Source: Deltaproteobacteria bacterium (GTDB lineage: Bacteria > Myxococcota_A > UBA9160 > UBA6930). From it: a stretch of DNA of 58,961 nt. The translations under genes were made by a program, and so were the position numbers. Position 1 is the stretch's first letter, and every line of letters starts with the position of its first letter. The stretch spans positions 1-58,961 of the forward strand of contig JAFDCZ010000015.1 of assembly GCA_019312665.1 (NCBI GenBank). The letters run 5' to 3'. The notes under the pieces are model-generated. The model was not told the DNA's origin. It did not search any database and saw only the letters and a program-made list of their open reading frames with translations. This document shows, in pieces, positions 34,860 through 43,923 of the stretch.

Positions 34860-35825
34860 ATGAACACCGGACTGCGCATCGTCGTGCTCGGCATCCTCAC
34901 CGCCCTCGTGATCGGAATGTGGGCGATGGCCTGGATCTCGAAACGCTTCGAGGCCGTGGCCGAGGGTGTCGCGGCTCTCGAGGCCCGCCGCTTCGAGACC
35001 CTCTCCGCGGTTGCCGTCGGAACGGGCGGAATCTTCGAGAACCACAACCGATCGGGCCCGGCCATCGCGGTGGGCCTCGGGCGCGACATGCTGCTGGTCG
35101 ACGCGGGCCGGGGCGTGGCATCGGCACTCCGCGCGGCAGAGATCCCCGCCTGGCAGCCGTCCCACCTGATCATCAGCCAGCTCCTGCCCGAGAACACCCT
35201 CGGCCTGGACGACCTCTGGCTCAGCGGGTGGCTCGGCCAGCGAGAGGTGCCGCTCCAGATCCTGGGCCCGCCGGGCACTTCCCAGCTGGTGGAACGGCTG
35301 CGCAGCGTCTACGAGGGCGAGGCTCAGCGGCAGGCCGAACTCTGGGGCCTGTCCGCGGAGGGTGGCCTCACTCCCGTCCAGGAAGTCACGAGCGAGACCC
35401 GGCTTCAAGTCGGCGAAATGGAAGTGGTGCTCGTCCCGCTGGCTGGAACCGACCCGCCCGTCCTCGGCCTTCGGATTCAATCTGCGACCCGCTCCCTGGC
35501 CATCGCCACCCGGGGCCTGCCGGCAGCGGGTGTCGAAGAGTTGGCCCGCGGCACCGATTGGCTGTGGACGGAGGCCTTGTACGGGGCCTCTCTCGACGCC
35601 GCCGAGGAGGCCGGCATCGACCAACTGGAGCAGCTCAAGAACGAAGCGTCTCTGCACCTCCACCTCGAAGACGCCGGCGCTCTCGCCTCTCGTGCCGGCG
35701 TCCGAGGCCTGGTGCTGATCCGCCTGCGTCCGCCGCCGGTGTTTTCGTCGCGCTACCGAGACCTCGTCGGCGAGACCTTCTCCGGAGCGGTTGTCCTGCC
35801 AGAGGACGGAGAGGTCATCGAGTAG
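34860..35825 (+). CDS. membrane-anchored metallo-beta-lactamase-fold protein without metal ligands
   Basis: This 321-residue protein has an N-terminal membrane helix (about 7-27) and then the outline of an RNase Z-type MBL domain: VAVGTGG, LLVDAGRGV, GLDDLWLSGWLGQREVPLQILGPPG. The motif that should read HLHSDH is QLLPEN, and the later His and Asp positions (RHG, SGDT, HxSH, LTH) are also replaced. No zinc site can be formed, so it is a likely pseudoenzyme with a binding or structural role. It is 31 bp after purU and ends just before a long hairpin. The ATG at 34860 has no strong ribosome site. Confidence 0.72.
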   Translation: MNTGLRIVVLGILTALVIGMWAMAWISKRFEAVAEGVAALEARRFETLSAVAVGTGGIFENHNRSGPAIAVGLGRDMLLVDAGRGVASALRAAEIPAWQPSHLIISQLLPENTLGLDDLWLSGWLGQREVPLQILGPPGTSQLVERLRSVYEGEAQRQAELWGLSAEGGLTPVQEVTSETRLQVGEMEVVLVPLAGTDPPVLGLRIQSATRSLAIATRGLPAAGVEELARGTDWLWTEALYGASLDAAEEAGIDQLEQLKNEASLHLHLEDAGALASRAGVRGLVLIRLRPPPVFSSRYRDLVGETFSGAVVLPEDGEVIE

Positions 35826-35830
35826 CGGAA

Positions 35831-35917
35831 GCGGGGACGTTCTTTCCGCTGTTTCCGTTATTCGGGTCGGGCTCCGCCCGACCCGAATAACGGAAACAGC
35901 GGAAAGAACGTCCCCGC
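35831..35917. repeat. type C long perfect palindrome, copy 2
   Basis: Two 42-bp perfectly complementary arms (35831-35872 and 35876-35917) flank a TCC loop. The outer arm matches the other copies; the inner arm differs from copy 1 by one base with the matching change in the other arm. It begins 5 bp after the stop of the MBL-fold gene and runs into the frame of the convergent rhomboid gene. Confidence 0.95.
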
Positions 35918-35918
35918 A

Positions 35919-37178
35919 CCGTTGTTCGCGGAAGTAGCCGATGCGCGGTGCCAGACGGATCGCCTCATCGATCAGATCGACGGCTTCGCTGCGCCGGCCG
36001 CGTAGAAACGCAATCTCCGCCAGCGTATCGAGAAGCGACGGATTGGTCCGGGAGGTCTCGTCCACCGCCCGCTCTGCCATGCGTTCGGCGACAGCCAGCC
36101 GCTCTTCGCTCACGTCCTCGGAGATCGCGATCATCCAGGCTTCGTCGTTCAGCAGGCCCGGAGAGGCCGAGGGGTTCTCGATCAACCGGCTGGCGCGACG
36201 CAGGCTCGCCATGTCAGGCGCCAGGACCGACCAGCCGAGCCCGACCAACCCGAGTAGCACCAGAGCGCCCGATGCGAAGCCGACACGCTGAATGCCGAGC
36301 CCGGTAGGCTTGCCGGGAACGAGGCCGGCCGTCACGGCCCAGGCTCCCAACGCGCCGCCCGCCAGACCGCCCCAGTGGGCCGCATGAGCCACGCCTGGCA
36401 AAAAACCCGTCAGCAGCAGATCACCCGCGACCAGGCCCAGGAGCAGCCCGCGATGGATCCGCCAAGGCGCCGGGACCTGTTCCGGACGAACGACCTCGAG
36501 GACCACCATCCCACCTGCCAGACCCATCACGAGACCCGATGCGCCGATCACCACCGGATAGCCGGCCGCCGAAGACGCCCAGACCGTCCCCACGCCTGCC
36601 AGGAGCAGCACTGCGGCCGTTCGGGAGGGCCCCAGGATGCGCTCCACGAAGCTACCGAGCGCCCACAGACCCAGGCCGTTCAAGAGCAGATGCGGAGAGA
36701 GCAGGGCCCTGAGGCCTTCACCGAAAGGCTCGTGGAGGAAGTGGCCTGTGACCATGCGCCAGGGCTCGATGGAGGACAGCTCCAGGTGAAGGGCACCGGC
36801 CTCCGTGAAGCCAGGAACGAGCAGCTGGAGGGCGAAGAGCAGCCCACACAGGCCGAGCAGCGCGTGCGTCAGCCGGGGGGGCTGCGCTCGGCTGACGATC
36901 CGGTCGAGAGCCTCCATTCCCTGCAGCCGCTCCGCACCGTCCGGAAGCTCGCCGACCCGGGCGCGTAGAGCCTGGGCCACACGCAGCACGGAGGCCGAAT
37001 CCGAGAGGAAGACCCGCGGGATCCCGAGCACTCCACCACGGGTACTGAGGCGCAGCCCTCGCGGGGTGGCAGCGACATGGATCAGGTCGCGATAGGCAAC
37101 GAACGCCCCACGACGACCCGGCCCCGGAAGCCTGGCTCCGGTCTCGAGGAGTTCGACGCTGGGAGGAAGCCCGTCCAT
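35919..37178 (-). CDS. rhomboid family serine protease with its 3' end interrupted by a hairpin
   Basis: The recognisable protein is about 420 residues. A soluble N-terminal part (1-105) leads into a six-helix rhomboid domain with Asn167 (HLLLNGLG), the catalytic Ser214 (GASGLVMG) and His268 (HAAHWGGLAGG). A TPR-like helical tail follows (about 340-420). It would cleave membrane substrates within the bilayer. The frame has no stop of its own: after FREQR it enters the type C palindrome and stays open, antisense to the MBL-fold gene, until a stop at 34710. The true C-terminus has thus been lost or is extended by unrelated sequence. Confidence 0.85.
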
Positions 37179-37203
37179 CCCCTGAGTCTAGGGAACGCTC
37201 GCG

Positions 37204-38484
37204 CTAGTCCTTCGGAACCAGCAGCGTCGGGAAGATGCGTTGGTACGCCATCACAGCCATGCCGAACATGCCCAGGAAGCCGAGGGCGATGCCGACCTGG
37301 ATCGTCCCGAGGAACGCGTAGGTGTCCTCAGGGACGAGTGAGGGCCAGACCAGGACATTGCGCTCGACCCAGAAGCCGAGCAGCGAGATGCCCGCGATGC
37401 TGCCCAGGAAGCTGGGCGTTCGCTTGGGCTTCGCGCCAAGCAAGCACCAGAACGGGATCACCCAGATGCAAGCCCAGGCGAACAGGCTGACCACGACCCA
37501 CGGCTCTCCGGTGATGCGCTCGACCCAGCCTTGCCAGTACCAGGTGCCTTGCAGGAACTCCGTTCCGAGGCGGGCTTCGAAGAACTGGGTCTCTTCGGGC
37601 AGGTTGCCGAACCAGATCACCAGATACTGGGAGAAGAAGAGGTACATCCAGAAGATCGAGAAGGCGAAGACCATCTTCCCGAGATCGTGGAACTGATCCG
37701 TCGAGATCTTGCCATCAAGGCCCGGCGAGCGGCGCAAGAGGACTGCCATCACGGTGGTGGCCGAGATTGCCGTGAGGAAGCCTCCCCAGGCAAAGAAGCC
37801 GCCGAACAGGTTCGAGAACCAGGTCGGCGAGAGCGACATCACCTGGTCGAAGGCGATCAGGCTCCAGCCGAGCGCGTAGATCAACGCGATGATCGGCGCG
37901 AGCACGCGCAGGCGGTTTTCGGAGGCGTCCCGCTCGGCCTCGTCGCCACGCCAACCCGAAGACCAGCGCTCGAACATCGTCTTCGCGAAACCTGTCGCAC
38001 CCTCTGCGGCGCCGTTCAAATGCGGTCGGACCGAAGCCTTGATGAAGAGGACCGAGAGCACGGCCAATGCCAATAACACAGAGAGGTTGCTGTAGAAAAG
38101 CCGGGGTTCGTTCAGCCACGGCTCCTTGCCGGGGGGCGGCCCGTGCAGCCAGCTCTCGTATACGTACTCGCGTCCGAAGGTCCAACCAACGACGAAGAGC
38201 AGAACCGTCATCGGCACCCAGACCGTCAGCGATTCCGCGATGCGACGAACGGATCCGGGCCATTTGGCCCCGACGATCACGAAGGCGCAAGCCAACACCA
38301 TGCCGCCCTGGGCGAGGCTTCCGAAGTACAACGTGTTCACGTGGAAGGCACGCCAGGCGGTGGCGGGATCCCTCATCAGGCCGGCTGCAAAGGCCAGCAC
38401 ACCCACCAACGCCAAGAAGGCCGCAATGAAGAACGGACCGACCGGAAGCGATCGGGGATTGACTCGTTCGGACCCGCCGCTCAC
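37204..38484 (-). CDS. actF: alternative complex III subunit ActF (quinol:cytochrome c oxidoreductase)
   Basis: This 426-residue polytopic membrane protein has about 10 helices and is the NrfD-like second quinone-domain subunit of alternative complex III. Typical features are WRAFHVNTLYFGSLAQGGMV, LYALGWSLIAFDQVMSLSPTWFSNLFGGFF and FFSQYLVIWFGNLPEE. It pairs with ActC in the membrane. Its ATG overlaps the ActE stop by 4 bp. It is the last gene of actABCDEF; no cytochrome oxidase genes follow, only the rhomboid gene 26 bp downstream. Confidence 0.93.
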   Translation of the reverse strand: MSGGSERVNPRSLPVGPFFIAAFLALVGVLAFAAGLMRDPATAWRAFHVNTLYFGSLAQGGMVLACAFVIVGAKWPGSVRRIAESLTVWVPMTVLLFVVGWTFGREYVYESWLHGPPPGKEPWLNEPRLFYSNLSVLLALAVLSVLFIKASVRPHLNGAAEGATGFAKTMFERWSSGWRGDEAERDASENRLRVLAPIIALIYALGWSLIAFDQVMSLSPTWFSNLFGGFFAWGGFLTAISATTVMAVLLRRSPGLDGKISTDQFHDLGKMVFAFSIFWMYLFFSQYLVIWFGNLPEETQFFEARLGTEFLQGTWYWQGWVERITGEPWVVVSLFAWACIWVIPFWCLLGAKPKRTPSFLGSIAGISLLGFWVERNVLVWPSLVPEDTYAFLGTIQVGIALGFLGMFGMAVMAYQRIFPTLLVPKD

Positions 38485-39047
38485 GGCTGTCCTCCCTTCT
38501 GCAAGTACCGCACGTAATTCACGAGGTGCCAGCGGTCTTCACTGGGGATGCGCGCGTAACCGGGCATTCGCTGGCCACCACCGCGAATCAGGTTGTAGAT
38601 GTAGCCATCGCTGCGCGCCATCGCGGTCACCAATGGGAAGACGCCCGCGAAGGGCCCCGTCTGGCCTCCGGCCATGCTGACGGGACCATCGCCCTGCCCC
38701 TTCGGGCCATGACAGGTCTCGCAGTAGATCCGGTAGATCTCTTGCCCTCGGCCCACGGACTTGAAATTCGCAGCCTGCGGGTTCCGAAGACGATCCGCCG
38801 ACGGATCATATTGAGGAACGATGGGCGATTCCGCGTCGATGGCGACCGCGCCCTCGGGCGGCATGAACGGGTCGACCTGCCCCTCGAAACCGACGCGCTC
38901 GAAAGCCTGGATGGCCTTCTGCCATTTCATCTGGGGAAACCAGGTTTCAGACCACTGCTCCCAGCAGCCGACCGAACCGGAGAACCCCAACAATACCACC
39001 AGGAAGATGGCGTGGGCCCTCAGGTGGCTCTTGTTATGCCTCGACAA
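38481..39047 (-). CDS. actE: alternative complex III subunit ActE (mono-haem cytochrome c lipoprotein)
   Basis: This 188-residue protein has a lipoprotein signal (GSVGC, Cys28) and one haem c site CETCH (Cys109, Cys112, His113), with a probable Met ligand in GGGQRMPGYARI. It is the mono-haem electron-accepting cytochrome of the complex, on the periplasmic face. The start is a TTG at 39047 supported by a strong AAGGAGGT; this makes it overlap the end of actD by 14 bp. Earlier in-frame starts lie inside actD and give a non-family N-terminus. Confidence 0.9.
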   Translation of the reverse strand: MSRHNKSHLRAHAIFLVVLLGFSGSVGCWEQWSETWFPQMKWQKAIQAFERVGFEGQVDPFMPPEGAVAIDAESPIVPQYDPSADRLRNPQAANFKSVGRGQEIYRIYCETCHGPKGQGDGPVSMAGGQTGPFAGVFPLVTAMARSDGYIYNLIRGGGQRMPGYARIPSEDRWHLVNYVRYLQKGGQP

Positions 39048-39546
39048 GATCCACCTCCTTGGCTGCGGTAGCCCGGAGCAGCGCATCCACCTCGGCGACG
39101 TCGCGCTCGGAACAAGAGACGACCAGACCGATCTCGTCGGCTGAGAAACGGGGGCTATAGGCCTTGTCCATCTCGCCGAATTTTCCGTAGGGAAGACCGC
39201 CGACCACCAGCAGGCCGAGCAGGGTCGCGATGCCACCGAACAGGATGGTCAACTCGAAGCCGATGATGGTGTAGGGCGGGATCGAGGCGAAGGGCTTGCC
39301 GCCCACCATGATCGGCCAATCGAGTGCCATCCAGATCGCCACCGAATAACCAGTGACCACGCCGATCAAGCCACCGATCAGGGTCCAGACACGCACCCCA
39401 GAGGGCTTCTCGTCCAGCACGGAGTCGAGCTCGGGGAAAGCGCACGGCGAGTAGATCTCCAGGTCGGAGAACCCCCGGTTCTTGAGCTTGGTTGCGGCTT
39501 CAGCCACCGGACCGGGAAAATCGTAGATGCCGCGAATCGTGGGCAT
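39034..39546 (-). CDS. actD: alternative complex III subunit ActD (DUF3341)
   Basis: This 170-residue protein has two membrane helices (about 55-75 and 95-120) with a cytoplasmic N-terminal domain (YDFPGPVAEAATKLKNRGFSDLEIYSPCAF) and a short C-terminal domain containing SPRFSADEIGLVV. This is the standard DUF3341 layout found in alternative complex III. Its start overlaps the actC stop by one base. The role of the subunit in electron transfer is structural and not well defined. Confidence 0.93.
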   Translation of the reverse strand: MPTIRGIYDFPGPVAEAATKLKNRGFSDLEIYSPCAFPELDSVLDEKPSGVRVWTLIGGLIGVVTGYSVAIWMALDWPIMVGGKPFASIPPYTIIGFELTILFGGIATLLGLLVVGGLPYGKFGEMDKAYSPRFSADEIGLVVSCSERDVAEVDALLRATAAKEVDLVEA

Positions 39547-40916
39547 CAGTGGGCGCCTCCGTGGGCCTTGTCATGGATCGCGAGTTCCTTGACTTCGGTG
39601 ATCGCGATGATGGGCAGGACCTTGATGGACAAAAGGAACAACATCGCGAAGAAGCCGAAGCTTCCGGCGAAGAGCGTCAACTCGGCCCAGGTTGGCGTAT
39701 AGACGCCCCAGACCGCTGGCTCGTATTCACGAGAGAGGCCGGTGATGATGATGACGTAGCGCTCGAACCACATTCCGATGTTGACGAGGGTTGCCACGGT
39801 GAAGAGGATCCATGGCGTGGTTCTCGCCCATCGGAACCAGAAGATCTGCGGTGCGATGCAATTGCAGGAAAGCATCACCCAGGTGGAGAGCCAGTAGGGC
39901 CCGAAGGCTCGCAACCAGAAGGACGTCTGCTCTGGCTCGACCGCGCTGTACCAGGCGACGAAGTACTCGCTCGCATACCCGTACGTGACGATCCATCCGG
40001 TCAGGAGGATGAAGCGCGCGATGTTGTCGAAGTGGTACTCGGTGATGTACTCCTCGAGCCCGTAGATCCTGCGCAGCGGGATGAAGAACGTCAGCACCAT
40101 CGCGAAGCCGGAGAAGATCGCGCCCGCCACGAAGTACGGGGCGAAGATCGTCGCGTGCCAGCCCGGCACCAGCGACATTGCGAAGTCCCAGGAAATGACG
40201 GAGTGGACCGAGAGCACCAGAGGCGTTGCCAACCCCGAAAGGTGCAAGACCGAGCGGGTGTGCGACTTCCACTGCAGCGAGGTTCCCTGCCAACCGAGCG
40301 ATAATGCCGTGTACGCCAGCTTGCGGATGCCCTTGGCACGGTCTCGGGCGATCGCGAAGTCAGGAATGAGCCCGATGAAGAAGAAGACGATCGCGATCGT
40401 TGCGTAGGTCGAGATCGCGAACGTGTCCCACTCGAGGGGGCTCTTGAAATTGGTCCAGAGCCCGCGCTGATTCGGGTACGGAAGGATGAAGTAGCTCTTC
40501 CACATCCGGCCGACGTGGATGCCGAGGAACTGCGCGGCCGTGAGCACGGCGAATACCGTCATGGCCTCGGCGCCGCGGTTGATCGCGTTCCTCCACTTCG
40601 CACGGAAGAGATAGAGGATCGCCGAGATCAGGGTGCCGGCATGGGCGATGCCGACCCAGAACACGAAGGTGATGAGGTAGGCGCCCCAGAAGACCGGGTG
40701 GGTGTAGCCACCGATCCCCAGGCCGATGTAGACCTGGTAGACCCAGGTTCCACCGGCTGCCACGACAGACAGAATCGTGGCGCCGAGCAGCAGGAGATAC
40801 CCCGGCGAGAGCCGGTGGTACATCACGCTCAGCAGATCTTCATTGATCTTGCTATCCGGGGGCTCCGGCGGCGGGCGCATGGTGTCAGCGACGGACATGG
40901 CAGGCGGCGGCGTCAT
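39546..40916 (-). CDS. actC: alternative complex III subunit ActC (NrfD-like)
   Basis: This 456-residue membrane protein has about 10 helices and is homologous to NrfD/PsrC; it forms a quinol-binding site next to the Fe-S subunit ActB. Recognisable parts are GGTWVYQVYIGLGIGGYTHPVFWGAYLITFVFW, MWKSYFILPYPNQRG, SVHSVISWDFAMSLVPGWHATIFAPYFVAGAIFSG and the NIGMWFERYVII motif. The start is the ATG at 40916, four bases after the actB stop. It is the best-conserved gene of the operon. Confidence 0.95.
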   Translation of the reverse strand: MTPPPAMSVADTMRPPPEPPDSKINEDLLSVMYHRLSPGYLLLLGATILSVVAAGGTWVYQVYIGLGIGGYTHPVFWGAYLITFVFWVGIAHAGTLISAILYLFRAKWRNAINRGAEAMTVFAVLTAAQFLGIHVGRMWKSYFILPYPNQRGLWTNFKSPLEWDTFAISTYATIAIVFFFIGLIPDFAIARDRAKGIRKLAYTALSLGWQGTSLQWKSHTRSVLHLSGLATPLVLSVHSVISWDFAMSLVPGWHATIFAPYFVAGAIFSGFAMVLTFFIPLRRIYGLEEYITEYHFDNIARFILLTGWIVTYGYASEYFVAWYSAVEPEQTSFWLRAFGPYWLSTWVMLSCNCIAPQIFWFRWARTTPWILFTVATLVNIGMWFERYVIIITGLSREYEPAVWGVYTPTWAELTLFAGSFGFFAMLFLLSIKVLPIIAITEVKELAIHDKAHGGAH

Positions 40917-40920
40917 CGAT

Positions 40921-43908
40921 TTACCCTTCGACCTTTCCGCGGGTCACCTTCGCCAGATAGGTCACCGCGGGTCTCGTATTCAGCACGTGCATGGCGGCGT
41001 AGCCACGCTTGGGATCGTCGGCCTTCTTCGAAACGGCGCTCTCGTCGTCTCGCAGGTTTCCGAACTCGATGGCGCCCGAGGGACAGGTCTGCTGGCAAGC
41101 CGTCTGAATGGCCCCGTCCTGGATCGTCGCTTCGCCCGCGGATTTCGATTCCTGCCGCGCGAACTGGATGCGCTGCACGCAGAACGTGCATTTTTCCATG
41201 ACACCCTGTCCCCGGACCGTGACATCCGGGTTCAACCCCAGATCCATCTGGCCCGGCCACTTGGTGATCTGGTTGTCCCAGTAGTTGTAGCGGCGGACCT
41301 TGTAGGGACAGTTGTTGGCGCAATACCGCGTGCCGATGCAGCGGTTGTAGATCATCGCGTTGAGACCTTCCTCGTTATGGTAGGTCGCATACACGGGGCA
41401 CACGGATTCGCAGGGCGCTGAGCCACATTGCTGACAGAACATCGGCGAGTTGCGGATATCCGTATCGCCGAGCTTCTCGTGGTTCGGACCCATGAAGGAA
41501 CGGCCACGGATCAGCTCCTGGAAGCCTTCGCCAACGAAGCGATCGAGGCGCATCCAGGCCATCTGCCGGGCCTTGCGGCTCTCCTCTTCGCCCACGACCG
41601 GGAGATTGTTCTCGACATAGCATGCGGCGATGCAGGCACTGCAACCAGTGCACTTGTCGAGATCCACGGTCATTCCCCAGCGGTAGTCGGAGACCTTGAC
41701 CGAGAGTTCGTTCGGAAAGGCGCGCTGGAGCTGCTCGTCCGCTGCGTCGTCTGCCGGATCAAAGGGGACGAGGATCTCGTGGGGCCCGTCATGGCCGCCA
41801 CCATGCTCCGCGGCCGCGGGCTCGCCGTGCCCGGCGTCTCCCAAGGCCGCCAGCGTGATGGCCTCTCCCAGCTTGCGCTGGCGTTTGTTGTCCTGGGTCT
41901 GCAACGCGACCAGGCGTCGATGACGTCCTGTCGCCTTGACCGTGGCCTTCTCGGTCAGCCAGGCGCGGCCCCCACCCTCGTCCACCTGGGCGGGCAACAG
42001 GTCGGAAACGTTCACGCCCCTGGCCATGCCGGGCATGCCCTGGCCTTCCTTCGAGGCGAACCAGCCGACCGTGTGACCTTGGCCCGTGGGCACAGCCACG
42101 ACGTCATCGCGGATGCCACCGCGGGGGTAGACAGCCACTTCGATGCGGCCCGCAGACGTTTCGATCTCGAGCACGTCTCCGAACTCGACACCCAGCTTCT
42201 CGGCCGAAGCCAGGCTGATCTCCGCCCAACTCTCCCAGGCCACGCTCGTGATCGGATCCGGGATCTCCTGCAACACAGGCAGAGCGGCGCCTCGACCATC
42301 GCTCAGCAAGCCGTGGGGGAACGCCAGGAGGGTGAACTCGCCGCTGCCACTGAGCGTCAGCTCGGCGAGTTCCAGCTCCCCGCCCACACCCTCGCCCGTC
42401 GCGGCGGAGGGAGTCGCGGTGTAGACACCGCCGTCCTTGAGTGCCTGGCGAAAACCGGCTCCGGCCCAGGCCGCCTCGAGAACGCTGCGGAAGCTGCCGG
42501 TGGGAAGCCTGGCGGCGACGTCGCCCCCGATGGCGCGACCGATCGAAAGCAGCGAATCGCCGAGGGCCTGCGTATCGTGAAGCGGCCGAAGGGTCGGCTG
42601 GATGAGGCTGCGGATGCCCGGCCGAGGCCGTGCGTCGCCCCAGGATTCCAGCGGTGCGTGGTCGGGCAGCACGAAGTGGGATTGCTCGGTCGTCTCGTTC
42701 TTGGAGGTCGCAAACGACACCACCATGCCCACTTTGGCAAGCGCAGTCTCGAAGCCCGCCCCAGCGGGAAGGCTGTAGACGGGGTTGGCGTCATGAATCA
42801 AGAGGACATCGACTTCGCCTGCATCCATGGCCGCCACCAACGCCAACGCGTTGGCGAAGCTGGAGCGTGCCTTCGCCGTGTCGCTCGCCGGGGGGATCGT
42901 GACGGAGCGACCGATTGCACCGAGCGCGACATTGAGCTTCAAGACCGCGGCCGCCGTCGCCACCGCACGTCGGCTGGCGAGCGCCGCTCCGGGCGGGAGT
43001 GCGACGGCACTCTTGGCCTTCTTCAACGCGGAGGCCAGTCGGCGCAAGGTGTCGGCCGGAATGTCGCTTGCGGCCGCAGCCTTGGCGATGTCCCCGCCCG
43101 CAAGGGCTGCGGCAATCAATCCTTCGCTGCCCGGCTTGGCCGGTAGCCACTCGTCCGCGCTCGACGCCGTGACGGAGAGCCTCGGCCCGACATAGACGAG
43201 ACGCGCCCCGCCATCATTATGGGCGGCAACATCGCGTGCCGTCGACCACTGGCGTGAATGCTCGACCGGCGACGGGCCCGTATCCAACATCTCGGCGCCG
43301 AAGTCGATGATCAGGTCCGCGCCGGAGAGATCGAAAATCGGCTCGCTCGCCACACCGAAGACACGCTGGGTGGCCTCGCGAAGCGTCTCACTCACCGCCG
43401 GGTCGTAGATCGTGCGCTTGGCACCGGTCGCCGAAGCGAATCGATCGATGAGGCCCGAGAGCGTATCGCCGGTGTTGCCGCCGAGGATGTGCGTCTTGCC
43501 GCCAGCGGCCTCGATCGCCTTGGCGACGACGCTCGTAGCCTCGTCCCAGGTCGTCGTTTCGAGCCCTGCCGAGCCGCGGCGCTGGGGCGTCAGAAAGCGA
43601 TCAGGAAGATAGGTGCGCGTAACCGAAGCCTGGGCCTTCGCGCAAAGCTTGCCCTGGTTGATCGGGTGATCGGGGTTGCCCTCGAGCTTGATCGGACGGT
43701 TCTCACGCGTCTTCACATGGAGGCCACAGCCGACTGGGCACTCCTGGCACGTCGAGGCGTAGACGACAGGATTGCCCGGCGTCAGCCCTTCAGGCTGCAC
43801 CACATACGGGATCAGCTTTTCGACGTGGTCCGAGCAGCCGGCGGCAGCGGCAGCTCCGGCGCTCACTCCGACGAGCTTCAGGAAGTCACGACGAGAGGTC
43901 TCAGGCAT
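40921..43908 (-). CDS. actB: alternative complex III subunit ActB (molybdopterin-like plus Fe-S)
   Basis: This 995-residue periplasmic protein has a Tat signal (RRDFLK). A molybdopterin-oxidoreductase-like domain (about 40-680) starts with an ECPVGCGLHVK cysteine motif. A ferredoxin-like C-terminal domain (about 740-950) has the cysteine groups CTGCSACIAAC, CQQCGSAPCESVC, CIGTRYCANNC and CTFC...CQQTCPSG, which in this family bind three [4Fe-4S] and one [3Fe-4S] cluster. In known complexes the first domain does not bind Mo. The subunit carries electrons from quinol toward the haem subunits. Confidence 0.95.
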   Translation of the reverse strand: MPETSRRDFLKLVGVSAGAAAAAGCSDHVEKLIPYVVQPEGLTPGNPVVYASTCQECPVGCGLHVKTRENRPIKLEGNPDHPINQGKLCAKAQASVTRTYLPDRFLTPQRRGSAGLETTTWDEATSVVAKAIEAAGGKTHILGGNTGDTLSGLIDRFASATGAKRTIYDPAVSETLREATQRVFGVASEPIFDLSGADLIIDFGAEMLDTGPSPVEHSRQWSTARDVAAHNDGGARLVYVGPRLSVTASSADEWLPAKPGSEGLIAAALAGGDIAKAAAASDIPADTLRRLASALKKAKSAVALPPGAALASRRAVATAAAVLKLNVALGAIGRSVTIPPASDTAKARSSFANALALVAAMDAGEVDVLLIHDANPVYSLPAGAGFETALAKVGMVVSFATSKNETTEQSHFVLPDHAPLESWGDARPRPGIRSLIQPTLRPLHDTQALGDSLLSIGRAIGGDVAARLPTGSFRSVLEAAWAGAGFRQALKDGGVYTATPSAATGEGVGGELELAELTLSGSGEFTLLAFPHGLLSDGRGAALPVLQEIPDPITSVAWESWAEISLASAEKLGVEFGDVLEIETSAGRIEVAVYPRGGIRDDVVAVPTGQGHTVGWFASKEGQGMPGMARGVNVSDLLPAQVDEGGGRAWLTEKATVKATGRHRRLVALQTQDNKRQRKLGEAITLAALGDAGHGEPAAAEHGGGHDGPHEILVPFDPADDAADEQLQRAFPNELSVKVSDYRWGMTVDLDKCTGCSACIAACYVENNLPVVGEEESRKARQMAWMRLDRFVGEGFQELIRGRSFMGPNHEKLGDTDIRNSPMFCQQCGSAPCESVCPVYATYHNEEGLNAMIYNRCIGTRYCANNCPYKVRRYNYWDNQITKWPGQMDLGLNPDVTVRGQGVMEKCTFCVQRIQFARQESKSAGEATIQDGAIQTACQQTCPSGAIEFGNLRDDESAVSKKADDPKRGYAAMHVLNTRPAVTYLAKVTRGKVEG

Positions 43909-43923
43909 CCGAAGTCCTAGGTC

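Noticed and set aside
34710-35918. C-terminal 400 codons of the rhomboid frame as a real fusion domain
   Set aside because: The sequence is the antisense of the MBL-fold gene plus the hairpin and looks like no protein domain.
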